A stretch of DNA of 64,000 nucleotides, taken from Thermodesulfovibrionales bacterium (GTDB lineage: Bacteria; Nitrospirota; Thermodesulfovibrionia; Thermodesulfovibrionales; SM23-35). The translations under genes were made by a program, and so were the position numbers. The stretch spans positions 50,875 to 114,874 of the forward strand of contig JAVHLL010000003.1 of assembly GCA_031082155.1 (NCBI GenBank), written 5' to 3'. Each line of letters opens with the position of its first letter. The stretch's first letter is position 1. Shown one piece after another: positions 9,519-18,188 of the stretch. The notes below the pieces were generated by a model. That model was not told the origin of the DNA. It ran no database searches and saw nothing but the letters and a program-made list of their open reading frames with translations.

Positions 9519-9545
9519 ATGGCGCCGGCAGGGAAAAATAAGTGA
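9519..9545 (+). CDS. Putative 8-codon leader mini-ORF
   Basis: ATG at 9519 behind a strong GGAAGG ribosome site, encoding MAPAGKNK, then TGA at 9543-9545. The stop overlaps the GTG of the next mini-ORF (GTGA). The good ribosome site directly after a good promoter argues that ribosomes really load here. Likely regulatory rather than a functional peptide; untested. Confidence 0.35.
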   Translation: MAPAGKNK

Positions 9546-9643
9546 AGAACAGGGAATTGGTCCAGAGCGTAAGAGTTGGGGGCGAGATGGATCTGCTGAA
9601 GTACATCTTCTACACCACCTCTCAATGCGGATATACCGTATGA
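9542..9643 (+). CDS. Putative 33-codon leader ORF coupled to the NarL-type regulator
   Basis: A GTG-started ORF whose TGA (9641-9643) overlaps the regulator ATG at 9640 (ATGA), so translation of the regulator could depend on it. An AGGG lies about 9 nt before the GTG. The peptide has no recognised motif (it ends in TTSQCGYTV). It could also be the residue of a decayed upstream gene. Confidence 0.4.
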   Translation: MKNRELVQSVRVGGEMDLLKYIFYTTSQCGYTV

Positions 9644-10272
9644 TACGTCTGCTCATTGCCGATGACCACGCAATTGTCAGGAGAGGACTGAAACAGATAA
9701 TCTCCGAGACTTCAGATATGTTCGTTGTGGCAGAGGCGAGCAGCGGACTGGAAGCGCTTGACAAATTGGCCGATAACAGTTTTGACGTGGTACTTCTGGA
9801 TATTTCGATGCCCGGAAAGAGCGGAATGGATGTCCTCAGGCAGTTGAAAAGGAAGAAACCGAAGATGCCGGTGCTTATGCTAAGTGTCCATCCGGAAGAA
9901 CAGTATGCAATACGCGCACTCCGCGCCGGCGCTGCGGGGTATCTCACCAAGGAGAGCGCCCCTGATGAACTGATCGCAGCGATTCGGAAAATTTCACGGG
10001 GAGGGAAATTCGTGAGTTCTTCACTTGCCGAAAAACTGATTTATGAGATCGAGGGGTATTCTGAAAAGCCCGCACATGAGGTACTTTCGGATCGTGAGTA
10101 CCAGATTATGTGTATGTTTGCAAAGGGCAAGTTAATCAAAGATATCGCCTATGAATTATCGCTCAGCATCCAGACTGTAAGCACCTATAAAAACCGCATC
10201 CTTGTAAAGCTGAAGATGGGTTCACTTGCGGAAATGGTCCGTTATGCGCTCACCGAGGGACTGGTAGAATAA
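9640..10272 (+). CDS. NarL/FixJ-family response regulator
   Basis: About 210 aa. The receiver domain (residues 1-120) has the ADDHAIVRRGL start, phospho-acceptor Asp in VVLLDISMPG and switch Ser-Val-His/Lys motif LSVHPEE...LTKE. The C-terminal LuxR-type helix-turn-helix (about 145-205) has LSDREYQIMCMFAKGK and SIQTVSTYKNRI. I choose the ATG at 9640 because homologues start MIRLLIADDH; an ATG 15 nt upstream has no ribosome site. No partner kinase is adjacent, and the two mini-ORFs precede it. It may regulate the HD-GYP gene downstream. Confidence 0.88.
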   Translation: MIRLLIADDHAIVRRGLKQIISETSDMFVVAEASSGLEALDKLADNSFDVVLLDISMPGKSGMDVLRQLKRKKPKMPVLMLSVHPEEQYAIRALRAGAAGYLTKESAPDELIAAIRKISRGGKFVSSSLAEKLIYEIEGYSEKPAHEVLSDREYQIMCMFAKGKLIKDIAYELSLSIQTVSTYKNRILVKLKMGSLAEMVRYALTEGLVE

Positions 10273-10305
10273 ACTAAGTATTTCCCCCATTCTTTTCCGA
10301 AACCC

Positions 10306-10321
10306 GTAGTAAAATTACTAC
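10306..10321. promoter_or_regulatory. 7-2-7 inverted repeat upstream of the HD-GYP gene
   Basis: GTAGTAA-AA-TTACTAC, two perfect heptamers separated by 2 bp, in the 162-bp gap between the NarL-type regulator and the receiver-HD-GYP gene. NarL-family proteins often bind heptamer pairs with 7-2-7 layout, so this is a candidate site for the regulator just upstream. The heptamer sequence is not the classical NarL one. Confidence 0.35.
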
Positions 10322-10434
10322 AAAGAAAACAGAGAAAATACTACACAAAACCCATATTTTCCCTAATTTTTTTCGATGCCCCCGATTTGTTATCGTAACG
10401 TATAGATAAAAATTTTTATTGGGGGGTTGTTTCT

Positions 10435-11856
10435 ATGGAAAAAGGCTGTACAGGAAAAGTTCTTGTGTTCAGTTCTAACAGCGAATTTGTCGCCTCGCTC
10501 TGTCAGATGCTTTCAAAAACAGAATACGCATCTCAGGGATACCATTCCTGGGACAAGGCTCTCGATGCGTTAAAAGAAAAAATATTTGATGTATTTCTTC
10601 TGGGGGCAGTGTTGCCGGACATGGACGGTATTGCGCTCCTCAGGGCAGCGATGAAGATCGATCCACACCTTACAGGCATCATGATCACGGGAGAGAACGA
10701 ATTCAGCCTGTCTGTGGAAGCAATGCGGACCGGTGCGTTCGACTATATTAAAAAACCGTTTAAATTTGAGATACTCCTGTCCAAGATATCACGGGGCATC
10801 GAAGCGAAACGGATGCGAGAATCATGCGATATGTATCGGACAATTTTTGAAAACGGGGTCGAAGGGATTTATCTCATGGACGCAGGAGGAAGATATGTCG
10901 CAGCGAATGCTGCGCTTGCAGATCTTCTTGGGTATGAATCTCCTGATGATCTCATGCGAAATATTACCAACGGTCATCAACAACTGTATGCAGACCCGGC
11001 GCATCATGCGGCAATGAACCGGCTGGTTTTGGAGGAAAGACTGATTTCAGATTTCGAAACCCGTATTTTTCGGAAAGACCGGAGTGTCATATGGGTTTCT
11101 GAAAATGTCCGGGCCGTATACGACCGGCACGGGAATCTTCAGTTTTTCCGTGGTTCGGTAACAAACGTCACGGGGAGAAACCAGGCGTTCCAGGCACTCC
11201 GTGAGAACGAAATGCGGTTCCGGTATACTGCAGAGAAAGCAGAGAGAGATAAAGACGCACTTCATGAAATAATCGATGAGATGTGCCAGTCGTATGCCGA
11301 TCTCGAAGTATTATTCATGAGTTTTGTCCGTACCATGGTGATGACGATTGACGAAAAGAGTCCCTGGCTGAAAGGCCATTCGATCCGCGTAGCGTCTTAT
11401 GCAACGAAAATCGGGAAAGAAATAGGACTCGAAAACGAAAAGTTAAAGAAACTCCGGCTCGCAGCGCTTCTCCATGATATTGGAAAAGTATCAAATTGCG
11501 ATGACCTTCTGAACAAACAGGGGAAGCTTTCGCAGGAGGAGTTCGCGAGAATAAAGAAAATCCCGGTACAGAGCGCCGGGATACTCAAGAGAGTAAAGCA
11601 ATTGAATGATGTTATCCCGTTTATCAGGCACCACAACGAAAAAATAGACGGAAGCGGATATCCCGACGGGCTCAGGGGTGATCAGATACCGTTTATTTCG
11701 CGAATACTCCATGTCGCAGATTCATACGATTCCATGACGGCAGACAGACCTTACCGCAAGGCGCCAGGCAGAGAGTATGCGTTTGATGAACTGAAACGGC
11801 ACAATAATATCCAGTTTGATGCCCAGGTGACAGAGGCGGCCTTAAAGGTGCTTTAA
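10435..11856 (+). CDS. Receiver-PAS-HD-GYP protein, probable c-di-GMP phosphodiesterase
   Basis: 473 aa. Receiver about 8-125 (Asp in VFLLGAVLPDMDG), PAS about 135-255, and HD-GYP about 300-473. The phosphodiesterase domain is complete: the HSIRVASYA helix, LLHDIGK metal dyad, HHNEKIDGSGYP (the GYP motif), and ADSYDSMT. It should linearise cyclic di-GMP under control of phosphorylation and a PAS ligand. The ATG is preceded by a G-rich ribosome site. With three cyclic-dinucleotide riboswitches later in the window, it is one of two local candidates for setting that signal. Confidence 0.9.
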   Translation: MEKGCTGKVLVFSSNSEFVASLCQMLSKTEYASQGYHSWDKALDALKEKIFDVFLLGAVLPDMDGIALLRAAMKIDPHLTGIMITGENEFSLSVEAMRTGAFDYIKKPFKFEILLSKISRGIEAKRMRESCDMYRTIFENGVEGIYLMDAGGRYVAANAALADLLGYESPDDLMRNITNGHQQLYADPAHHAAMNRLVLEERLISDFETRIFRKDRSVIWVSENVRAVYDRHGNLQFFRGSVTNVTGRNQAFQALRENEMRFRYTAEKAERDKDALHEIIDEMCQSYADLEVLFMSFVRTMVMTIDEKSPWLKGHSIRVASYATKIGKEIGLENEKLKKLRLAALLHDIGKVSNCDDLLNKQGKLSQEEFARIKKIPVQSAGILKRVKQLNDVIPFIRHHNEKIDGSGYPDGLRGDQIPFISRILHVADSYDSMTADRPYRKAPGREYAFDELKRHNNIQFDAQVTEAALKVL

Positions 11857-11968
11857 GGGCAGATACAAATTTTTTCTTGCCTAACTCCTGTCCCTTGGGT
11901 AACCTGGTGTCTGCGAGTTGTGCCTTTGGTCGACTGTCTCCAGAAAAATCCGCTCCCCCTTGCTGATC

Positions 11969-11977
11969 TGGTATAAT
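11969..11977 (+). promoter_or_regulatory. Extended -10 promoter of proB
   Basis: TGGTATAAT, a perfect TATAAT with an upstream TG, 48 nt before the proB ATG. No good -35 box is seen at the right distance, which fits an extended -10 promoter. Confidence 0.55.
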
Positions 11978-12024
11978 CAAGAATTACAGAAGGCAGACTG
12001 ATAAGCATGCGGAGGTAATTCAGC

Positions 12025-13122
12025 ATGAAAAGGCTGGTTGTGAAGATCGGCAGCAATATCCTGGCTCACTCTGGGGAAGGCATTGACACAATGAGGATCT
12101 CTTCCCTTGCGCAGGATATTCACGTGCTCTATGAGAAAGGGTATGAGGTTCTTCTTGTTTCCTCCGGAGCGATTGCTGCGGGCATGGTGAAACTCGGACT
12201 GAAGGATAAGCCGAAGGACATAAAAGTGAAGCAGGCCGCAGCAGCGGTCGGCCAGAGCAGTCTTATGTGGGCCTATGAGAAGAGTTTCAGCGAGTATGAT
12301 ATGAAAGTGGCACAGGTACTGCTTACCCGCAATGACCTTTCGGACAGGAAACGCTATATCAATGCGAAGAACACACTCCTTGCCCTGCTTTCATATAAAA
12401 TCACCGCGGTGATCAATGAGAATGATACCGTTGCTACCGATGAGATAAAATTCGGAGACAATGATTATCTCGCCTCACTGGTTGCCGGTCTTGTCGAAGC
12501 CGAGAAACTGGTGATTCTTTCCGATGTGGACGGACTGTATACCGCAGACCCCAGGCAGAGCGCGGATGCCAGGATCATTGAATATGTCGAGGAGATAACG
12601 CCGGAGCTCGAAAGAAAAGCCAGCGGCGCGGGGAGCATCATTGGCACAGGAGGCATGTATTCGAAGCTCCTCGCAGCAAAGAGGGCGATGAACTACGGTA
12701 TTGTTGTGCATATTATGAGCGGCAGAAAGAAAGGATTGTTGTTGTCCGTTACCGAAGGCAAGCCTGCCGGGACTCTTTTTAAGCCGAAGCAGGAAAAGCT
12801 CTCATCCCGAAAAGGATGGATTGCGTACGGCAGTCGGTCCAAGGGGAATATCATTATAGATGACGGTGCGGTGAAGGCTCTCCTTGAAGGAGGCAAGAGT
12901 CTGCTTCCTTCAGGTATTCTTTCCGTGGAGGGGCACTTCGATATCGGCGACGCAGTCTCCTGCATTGACCTGAGAGGCTTGCGGATTGCGAAAGGTCTGA
13001 CCAATTACTCGTCGTCAGAAACAGGAAAGATCAAGGGGAAAAAGACGACGGAAATCGAAAAACTTCTCGGATATAAATACTCGGACGAGGTTATACACAG
13101 GGATAATCTCGTGGTGGTATAG
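12025..13122 (+). CDS. proB: Glutamate 5-kinase
   Basis: 365 aa, the long form with an amino-acid-kinase domain (about 1-255) and a C-terminal PUA domain (about 275-350). Catalyses the first, feedback-regulated step of proline synthesis, ATP plus glutamate to glutamyl-5-phosphate. Motifs: KIGSNIL, SSGAIAAGM, INENDTVATDEI-FGDND, and SDVDGLYTADP. GGAGG ribosome site 8 nt before the ATG. proA is not adjacent, and the convergent DUF4416 gene follows after 19 nt. Confidence 0.95.
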   Translation: MKRLVVKIGSNILAHSGEGIDTMRISSLAQDIHVLYEKGYEVLLVSSGAIAAGMVKLGLKDKPKDIKVKQAAAAVGQSSLMWAYEKSFSEYDMKVAQVLLTRNDLSDRKRYINAKNTLLALLSYKITAVINENDTVATDEIKFGDNDYLASLVAGLVEAEKLVILSDVDGLYTADPRQSADARIIEYVEEITPELERKASGAGSIIGTGGMYSKLLAAKRAMNYGIVVHIMSGRKKGLLLSVTEGKPAGTLFKPKQEKLSSRKGWIAYGSRSKGNIIIDDGAVKALLEGGKSLLPSGILSVEGHFDIGDAVSCIDLRGLRIAKGLTNYSSSETGKIKGKKTTEIEKLLGYKYSDEVIHRDNLVVV

Positions 13123-13141
13123 CTCATGTTGTTCCGGTTAT

Positions 13142-13657
13142 TCATTTTTTCTCCAGATATTTCCGCATCCTGAGGAATAAATCAATACATGCCGTGTCCT
13201 GATAATCTCTGTAGGTGAACATAAGGGGCTGATAGGTGTTTTTCTGATAAAGAAGCGTCACCTCGGCGTAAATCCCCTTCCCCAGATAGATACGGTGGGA
13301 ATAATTTTTTGTCGAGGCGAGGACTACTCTGGGGAGGCAGAGATATCCAGGGTCAAGATTAATGCTTCTTTTCCCGCCTGCAGAGAGTTTTTCCTCAATG
13401 CTGATGGTATGCAATTTTATATCGGCGAGAGCTCCCGGATCGACAGTATCTCTGAAGAATATGAACTGTCTGAATATCGGCCAGCCAAGCTCGTTTCTGT
13501 AATGGGAAGAATAATCCCATCGCACTGACGGGCTGATAAAAAGTATTTCCCCGTAACTGTTTTTGAGGAGCGGACTTGCCTGGTCAAATATCTCCGGGCG
13601 GGAATAGAGTGTTCCGATAAAAAGCAATACAGGCTCAGGAGGGCGTATTTTTCCCAT
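13142..13657 (-). CDS. DUF4416 family protein
   Basis: 171 aa, matching DUF4416 in length and in the GTLYSRPEIFDQA N-terminus, the FISPSVRWDYSSHYRNELG segment and the NLDPGYLCLPRVVLASTK-NYSHRIYLG core. The biochemical role of this family is not known to me. It is common in Nitrospirota, Desulfobacterota and related anaerobes, which is one reason for the taxonomic guess. Cytoplasmic, no signal peptide. It lies 64 nt downstream of the TlpA-like gene on the same strand. Confidence 0.8.
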   Translation of the reverse strand: MGKIRPPEPVLLFIGTLYSRPEIFDQASPLLKNSYGEILFISPSVRWDYSSHYRNELGWPIFRQFIFFRDTVDPGALADIKLHTISIEEKLSAGGKRSINLDPGYLCLPRVVLASTKNYSHRIYLGKGIYAEVTLLYQKNTYQPLMFTYRDYQDTACIDLFLRMRKYLEKK

Positions 13658-13721
13658 GTAAGATTATACCTCTCTTGTGGTATCGATAAATTATACAGAT
13701 CAAAGAATACTGAAGTGGGGG

Positions 13722-14255
13722 TTATCCGGGTTCATTCATGAACGCCCTGATTATCTGCACCACACGGGGAGAATTCCAGTCCGCAGGGCCTATCACTTTC
13801 TCTCTCAATATCCCCTTCTTGTCGATAAGGTATGTTTCCGGCACTCCGGTGAGCCCGAAGTTTCGGGCCGCAGACCCGTCGGGATTCGCATATACCGGAA
13901 GGGTATAGCGGTTGTCTCTCAGATAATCCGTTGCTCGGGGCAGGTTGTCTTTAAACAGCACGGTTACAATCCTGAACGATGTCTCTCCTGACAGGTTCTT
14001 CTGCAAGTTTTCAAGAGACGGCATTTCGTCTATGCACGACTCGCACCATGTCGCCCAAAAGTTGACAAGGACGATTGAGCCTCTCAGGTCGGAGAGTTTC
14101 ATAGTTCTGTTCTTCACGTCGATCAGTTCGAAATCAGGAACAGTCTCGCCGATGGAAACCGTCTCAGGAATATTGTGGTCCGACCGTGTGGCAAAAAAAA
14201 GTACGGCAAGAGCCGCCATAAGGATTGAAATAAGCAGTATTGATTTATTTTTCAT
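13722..14255 (-). CDS. TlpA-like membrane-anchored thioredoxin
   Basis: 177 aa. The N-terminal hydrophobic anchor (about 5-22) is followed by an AhpC/TSA-thioredoxin fold. Redox site W70-C71-E-S-C74 in VLVNFWATWCESC, and cis-Pro loop GVPETYLID. It should act outside the cytoplasmic membrane as a thiol-disulphide reductase, for example in cytochrome c maturation. It starts 38 nt after the clpC stop, so it may be co-transcribed with clpC. Confidence 0.87.
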   Translation of the reverse strand: MKNKSILLISILMAALAVLFFATRSDHNIPETVSIGETVPDFELIDVKNRTMKLSDLRGSIVLVNFWATWCESCIDEMPSLENLQKNLSGETSFRIVTVLFKDNLPRATDYLRDNRYTLPVYANPDGSAARNFGLTGVPETYLIDKKGILREKVIGPADWNSPRVVQIIRAFMNEPG

Positions 14256-14293
14256 GGTGAAAAAATACCTTCCAGAACAAAAGAACGGGAATC

Positions 14294-16726
14294 TCAGACT
14301 ACCGAGACAGCTTCCTCGGCTTCGATAAATTCAGGCCTGTCACCCTCGATCACGACATTTATCTTGTGAATGCCCCTGAACCTTCCTTTGAGAATTTCTT
14401 CAGAAAGGGTGTCTTCGATGACTTTCTGGACAGCCCTCCTCATCGGCCGGGCGCCGTATGCGGGTTGATAATAATGCTTGAGTATCCATTCTTTTACCTC
14501 TGTCGATACCTCAATAACCAGTTCCTGGTCGAGGAGCATATGATTTGTCTCTTCCACGAGCAGATCGATAATCGCAAGCAGATGATCCTTATCGAGGGGA
14601 TGAAATACAACCGTCTCATCGACACGGTTCAGAAATTCAGGGTTGAAGGTCTTCTTGAGTTCGTTCAGTACGTTGTCTTTAATTTTATCGTGCAGAATAT
14701 CAGATACATTGAGCTGAAATCCCAACGGTGTGGCTTTCTCGATCATCCGTGCGCCGAGGTTAGAAGTCATGATGATGACCGTATTCCTAAAGTCTACCTT
14801 TCTCCCGAAATTGTCGGTAAGCACCCCTTCGTCGAGCACCTGAAGCAGGATGTTGAAGACATCCGGATGGGCTTTTTCGATCTCGTCAAAGAGGACGACG
14901 GAATAAGGTTTCTTCCGTATCTTTTCCGTCAGCTGCCCGCCTTCTTCATATCCGACGTATCCCGGAGGGGCGCCTGTCAAGCGTGAAACATTGAACCGTT
15001 CCATATATTCAGACATATCGATCTTTACCAGCGATGTCTCGTCATTGAACAGGAACCATGCAAGAGCCCGTGCAAGTTCGGTCTTTCCTACACCGGTCGG
15101 CCCGAGGAAGAAGAATGAACCGATCGGTTTCTTATTCGATTTAAGTCCTGCCCGCGACCTTCTGATAGCCCGTGAAACAGCCCTGATCGCTTCATCCTGC
15201 CCAACAATTCTCTTGTGCAGGTTTTCCTCCATCATGATAAGCTTCTCCGATTCTTTCTCCTCGATCTTCGAGAGAGGGATACCGGTCATCTTCGAAACCG
15301 TATATTCAATGTCCTCGGCGTTTACGACAGGGACTTCCTTGTTCAGATTCTCAAGCCATTGATTGTGGATCTCCTCGTGGAGTCTTTTCAGCCGTTCTTC
15401 CTCTATGCGGAGGGAGGAAGCCTTTTCGAGGTCATGGAGCTTGATATAGAGATTCTTCTCTTTGGAAAATCTCTTGATATCGGTCTCGATCTCCTTCAGC
15501 TCATGCGGAGGTTTATACCGTTTCAGTTTGATCCGCGAACCGGTCTCATCGATCACATCAATAGCTTTGTCCGGCAGGTATCTGTCGGAGATATATCTGT
15601 CCGAAAGCCGGGCGGCAACCTCTATCGCATCTTCATCTATTCTTACCTTATGGAAGGATTCATATCTGGTCTTCAGCCCGTGCAATATCATGATGGTATT
15701 CTCTATATTCGGCGGCTGGACAGAAACGGGCTGGAACCTCCGTTCGAGCGCGCCGTCTTTTTCAATATGTTTTCTGTATTCATCCGGTGTGGTCGCGCCG
15801 ATACACTGGATCTCGCCTCGGGAAAGCGCTGGCTTCAGCATACTCGATGCATCGACCGAACCTTCTGCCGCACCTGCGCCGATGAGGGTATGGAGTTCGT
15901 CTATAAAAAGGATGATGTTGTCGGATTGTACGATTTCCTTCATCACAATCTTGAGCCGCTCTTCGAACTGACCTCTGTATTTTGTCCCTGCAATGAGGGC
16001 GCCGAGGTCGAGTGAGATGATGCGCTTGCCGAGGAGGCTTTCGGGGATGTTCCCTGACATTATATTCTGGGCAAGGCCTTCAACGATCGCAGTTTTTCCG
16101 ACACCGGGCTCGCCGATAATGACCGGATTGTTCTTAATCCTCCTGCCGAGAATCTGGATAAGCCGCTCGATCTCGTCTTCCCTGCAGATTACTGGATCGA
16201 GCTTCCCTTCTTTCGCGAGGAGCGTGAGGTCCCTGCCAAACTCATCAAGGGCTGGTGTCGTGCTCCTCTTGTCTTTCGTCTGGGTGTGTGCCCTGATCGA
16301 AAAGTTAATCGTGAGCTGGCGGGCGCCGAGGAGGTTCGCACCGAAACTCCGGAGTATCTTTCCCCCGATCCCTTCTTCTTCGCGGACAAGGCCGAGAAAG
16401 ATATGTTCACTCCCGATATAATTGTGCCCAAGAAGCCGTGCTTCCTCAACAGCGAGTTCAAGGACTTTTTTCGCACGGGGTGTAAACGGAATATCTCCGA
16501 AAGTCATCAGGTTTGTCCCCTGAGGCAGGTTTCTTTCGATCTCCATCCGGACCTCGTCCGGGGTGATCCCCATCCTCTTCAGGATGGCCAGCGGGAGGCC
16601 GTCTTCTTCTTTCAGAACTGCGAGGAGGAGGTGCTCTGTGCCGAGATAATCATTCTGGCGTTTTTCTGCTTCCTCTTTCGCATAGATGATTACTTTTCTC
16701 CCACGCTCGGTAAACTTCTCAAACAT
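14294..16726 (-). CDS. clpC: ATP-dependent Clp protease ATP-binding subunit ClpC
   Basis: 810 aa, the two-ring AAA+ unfoldase that feeds ClpP. Clp_N repeats about 1-145. First AAA+ about 165-400 with Walker [10 protein letters not shown] and Walker [13 protein letters not shown]-like coiled middle about 410-440 with [17 protein letters not shown]. Second AAA+ about 475-700 with GPTGVGKTE and [14 protein letters not shown], then the D2-small domain. AAGGA lies about 7 nt before the ATG. A strong promoter sits upstream. ClpC rather than ClpA/ClpB is inferred from the short middle region. Confidence 0.95.
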   Translation of the reverse strand: MFEKFTERGRKVIIYAKEEAEKRQNDYLGTEHLLLAVLKEEDGLPLAILKRMGITPDEVRMEIERNLPQGTNLMTFGDIPFTPRAKKVLELAVEEARLLGHNYIGSEHIFLGLVREEEGIGGKILRSFGANLLGARQLTINFSIRAHTQTKDKRSTTPALDEFGRDLTLLAKEGKLDPVICREDEIERLIQILGRRIKNNPVIIGEPGVGKTAIVEGLAQNIMSGNIPESLLGKRIISLDLGALIAGTKYRGQFEERLKIVMKEIVQSDNIILFIDELHTLIGAGAAEGSVDASSMLKPALSRGEIQCIGATTPDEYRKHIEKDGALERRFQPVSVQPPNIENTIMILHGLKTRYESFHKVRIDEDAIEVAARLSDRYISDRYLPDKAIDVIDETGSRIKLKRYKPPHELKEIETDIKRFSKEKNLYIKLHDLEKASSLRIEEERLKRLHEEIHNQWLENLNKEVPVVNAEDIEYTVSKMTGIPLSKIEEKESEKLIMMEENLHKRIVGQDEAIRAVSRAIRRSRAGLKSNKKPIGSFFFLGPTGVGKTELARALAWFLFNDETSLVKIDMSEYMERFNVSRLTGAPPGYVGYEEGGQLTEKIRKKPYSVVLFDEIEKAHPDVFNILLQVLDEGVLTDNFGRKVDFRNTVIIMTSNLGARMIEKATPLGFQLNVSDILHDKIKDNVLNELKKTFNPEFLNRVDETVVFHPLDKDHLLAIIDLLVEETNHMLLDQELVIEVSTEVKEWILKHYYQPAYGARPMRRAVQKVIEDTLSEEILKGRFRGIHKINVVIEGDRPEFIEAEEAVSVV

Positions 16727-16762
16727 GCTATTTTCCTTATAGTTAGTTAGTCTCTAATTCAA

Positions 16763-16792
16763 ATGATACTTATTTTTCGGGGTGATTGTCAA
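16763..16792 (-). promoter_or_regulatory. Sigma-70 promoter of clpC
   Basis: Reading the minus strand: TTGACA at 16792-16787, an 18-bp spacer, TATCAT at 16768-16763, about 37 nt before the clpC ATG. The -35 is perfect. No HrcA (CIRCE) or CtsR-like heptad repeat was seen around it. Confidence 0.65.
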
Positions 16793-16890
16793 CAAACATA
16801 TTGACATGATTTTATGCGGAATACTTTGTAACAGAGAGAGAATAATGATAAGATTACCTTAGCTGCAGACAGGAAAAAATTTGTGCGTGA

Positions 16891-17055
16891 ATGAAAAAGG
16901 AACAGCAAACAAAGAAACGAAAAGAAAAGGACAAAAAATTATCTGAAACCTCTTCAACAGGGGTTCTCAATATCTGTTCGAATGCCTCCTGCCGTCTGAG
17001 AAAAGCAGGATGCATGGGTTTCGAGGGATGTCCGGGATATAAGGCACGGGCATGA
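16891..17055 (+). CDS. Small Cys-rich protein (54 aa), hypothetical
   Basis: ATG at 16891, with an in-frame TGA directly before it fixing the start. The TGA at 17053-17055 overlaps the ATG of the flavoprotein (ATGA). The first 18 residues are Lys/Glu-rich. The rest carries four cysteines, ICSNASC, then GCMGFEGCPGYK, a spacing suited to a metal or Fe-S site. The ribosome site is weak. The overlap with a redox enzyme and the cysteine pattern argue for a real gene, possibly an electron carrier or metal-delivery partner. I do not recognise the family. Confidence 0.6.
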   Translation: MKKEQQTKKRKEKDKKLSETSSTGVLNICSNASCRLRKAGCMGFEGCPGYKARA

Positions 17056-18176
17056 AGAAGCACCTTGTCCTTGTTGGCGGTGGTCATGCCCACCTCGCCG
17101 CTCTAATGAAACTGAGGGATTACACCGACAAGGGACACAGGGTAACCCTGATTAGCCCTTCAGCCTATCATTATTATTCCGGTATGGGTCCGGGGATGTT
17201 GTCCGGGTTCTATGAGCCCGCAGAGATACGGTTCCATATCAGCAAGATGGCAGAAGCCCGCGGAGCTTCTTTTATGGCAGACCCGGTCATCAGGATAGAC
17301 CCCGCGAAGAGGATGCTCATGCTGCAGTCAGGCGCGCGGGTCCGGTACGATGTCGTATCTTTCAATATCGGGAGCGGTATCCGGATAGATGACATCGTGC
17401 TTTCCGGGCGAAATGTTTTTCCCGTGAAACCTATCGAGAACCTTCTGAGAGCAAGAGAGTATATTCTGGAAGTGTTCAAAAAAAGAACTGCACACATACT
17501 CATCGCCGGTGGCGGACCAGCAGGGCTTGAAATATCGGCGAATGTCTGGAGACTCATGCATGAGAACGGACTCACCGGGGAGCTTACCGTACTCTGCGGG
17601 GGGAGGATGCTGGAACATTTCCCAAACGCGGCACGAACCATAGCATTGAAGTCACTCAGGGAACGGGGCATCACAGTCCTCGAAAACGTTTCCCTCCGGT
17701 CACTGGAAAACGGCAAAGCAACATTCACTGACGGCAAAACGACTGACTGCGACGTTGCGTTTCTCGCTACCGGCACAAAACCGCCGTTCATTTTTCATGA
17801 ATCCGGTCTCGAAACCGGTCAGGATAAGGGACTGCTGGTGAATGCCTGTCTCCAGAGTGTCTCATACCCTGAGATATTTGGCGGAGGTGACTGCATCAGT
17901 CTCCGGAACCACCCCCTTCCGAAGGTGGGAGTGCATGCGGTAAAGGAAAGCAGCATCCTGTATCACAACCTTTACGCAATGCTTGAAGGAGGAGAACTGA
18001 TGAAATACAGACCCCAAAAGAACTACCTGCTGATCTTCAATCTTGGAAATGGGAGAGGGTTGCTCTGGAGGCAGTCTTTTGTGACAAACGGCAGAGCAGC
18101 TTTCTGGCTGAAGAATTATATCGACAGGAAGTTTATGCGGAAATTTCAGGTTTCGGGTGAACTTGAAGAGAAGTGA
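17052..18176 (+). CDS. FAD/NAD(P)-dependent oxidoreductase, NDH-2/SelD-N-terminus-like
   Basis: 374 aa. N-terminal FAD-binding VLVGGGHAHLAAL, second dinucleotide fold ILIAGGGPAGLEIS near residue 157, and the FGGGDC loop near 276 that contacts FAD. The HLVLVGGGHAH start and the TLISPSAYHYYSGMGPGML stretch are typical of the NADH-dehydrogenase-like module that in some bacteria is fused in front of selenophosphate synthetase (SelD); here it stands alone. The next gene probably contains selenocysteine, so a link to selenium or sulphane-sulphur redox is plausible but inferred. It could also be a sulfide:quinone-type or NDH-2 enzyme. Confidence 0.85.
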   Translation: MKKHLVLVGGGHAHLAALMKLRDYTDKGHRVTLISPSAYHYYSGMGPGMLSGFYEPAEIRFHISKMAEARGASFMADPVIRIDPAKRMLMLQSGARVRYDVVSFNIGSGIRIDDIVLSGRNVFPVKPIENLLRAREYILEVFKKRTAHILIAGGGPAGLEISANVWRLMHENGLTGELTVLCGGRMLEHFPNAARTIALKSLRERGITVLENVSLRSLENGKATFTDGKTTDCDVAFLATGTKPPFIFHESGLETGQDKGLLVNACLQSVSYPEIFGGGDCISLRNHPLPKVGVHAVKESSILYHNLYAMLEGGELMKYRPQKNYLLIFNLGNGRGLLWRQSFVTNGRAAFWLKNYIDRKFMRKFQVSGELEEK

Positions 18177-18188
18177 GAGGGAATACCT

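Noticed and set aside
14366..16750. Several long plus-strand open frames (100-266 codons) opposite clpC.
   Set aside because: clpC is unmistakable on the minus strand through its full length; these are shadows.
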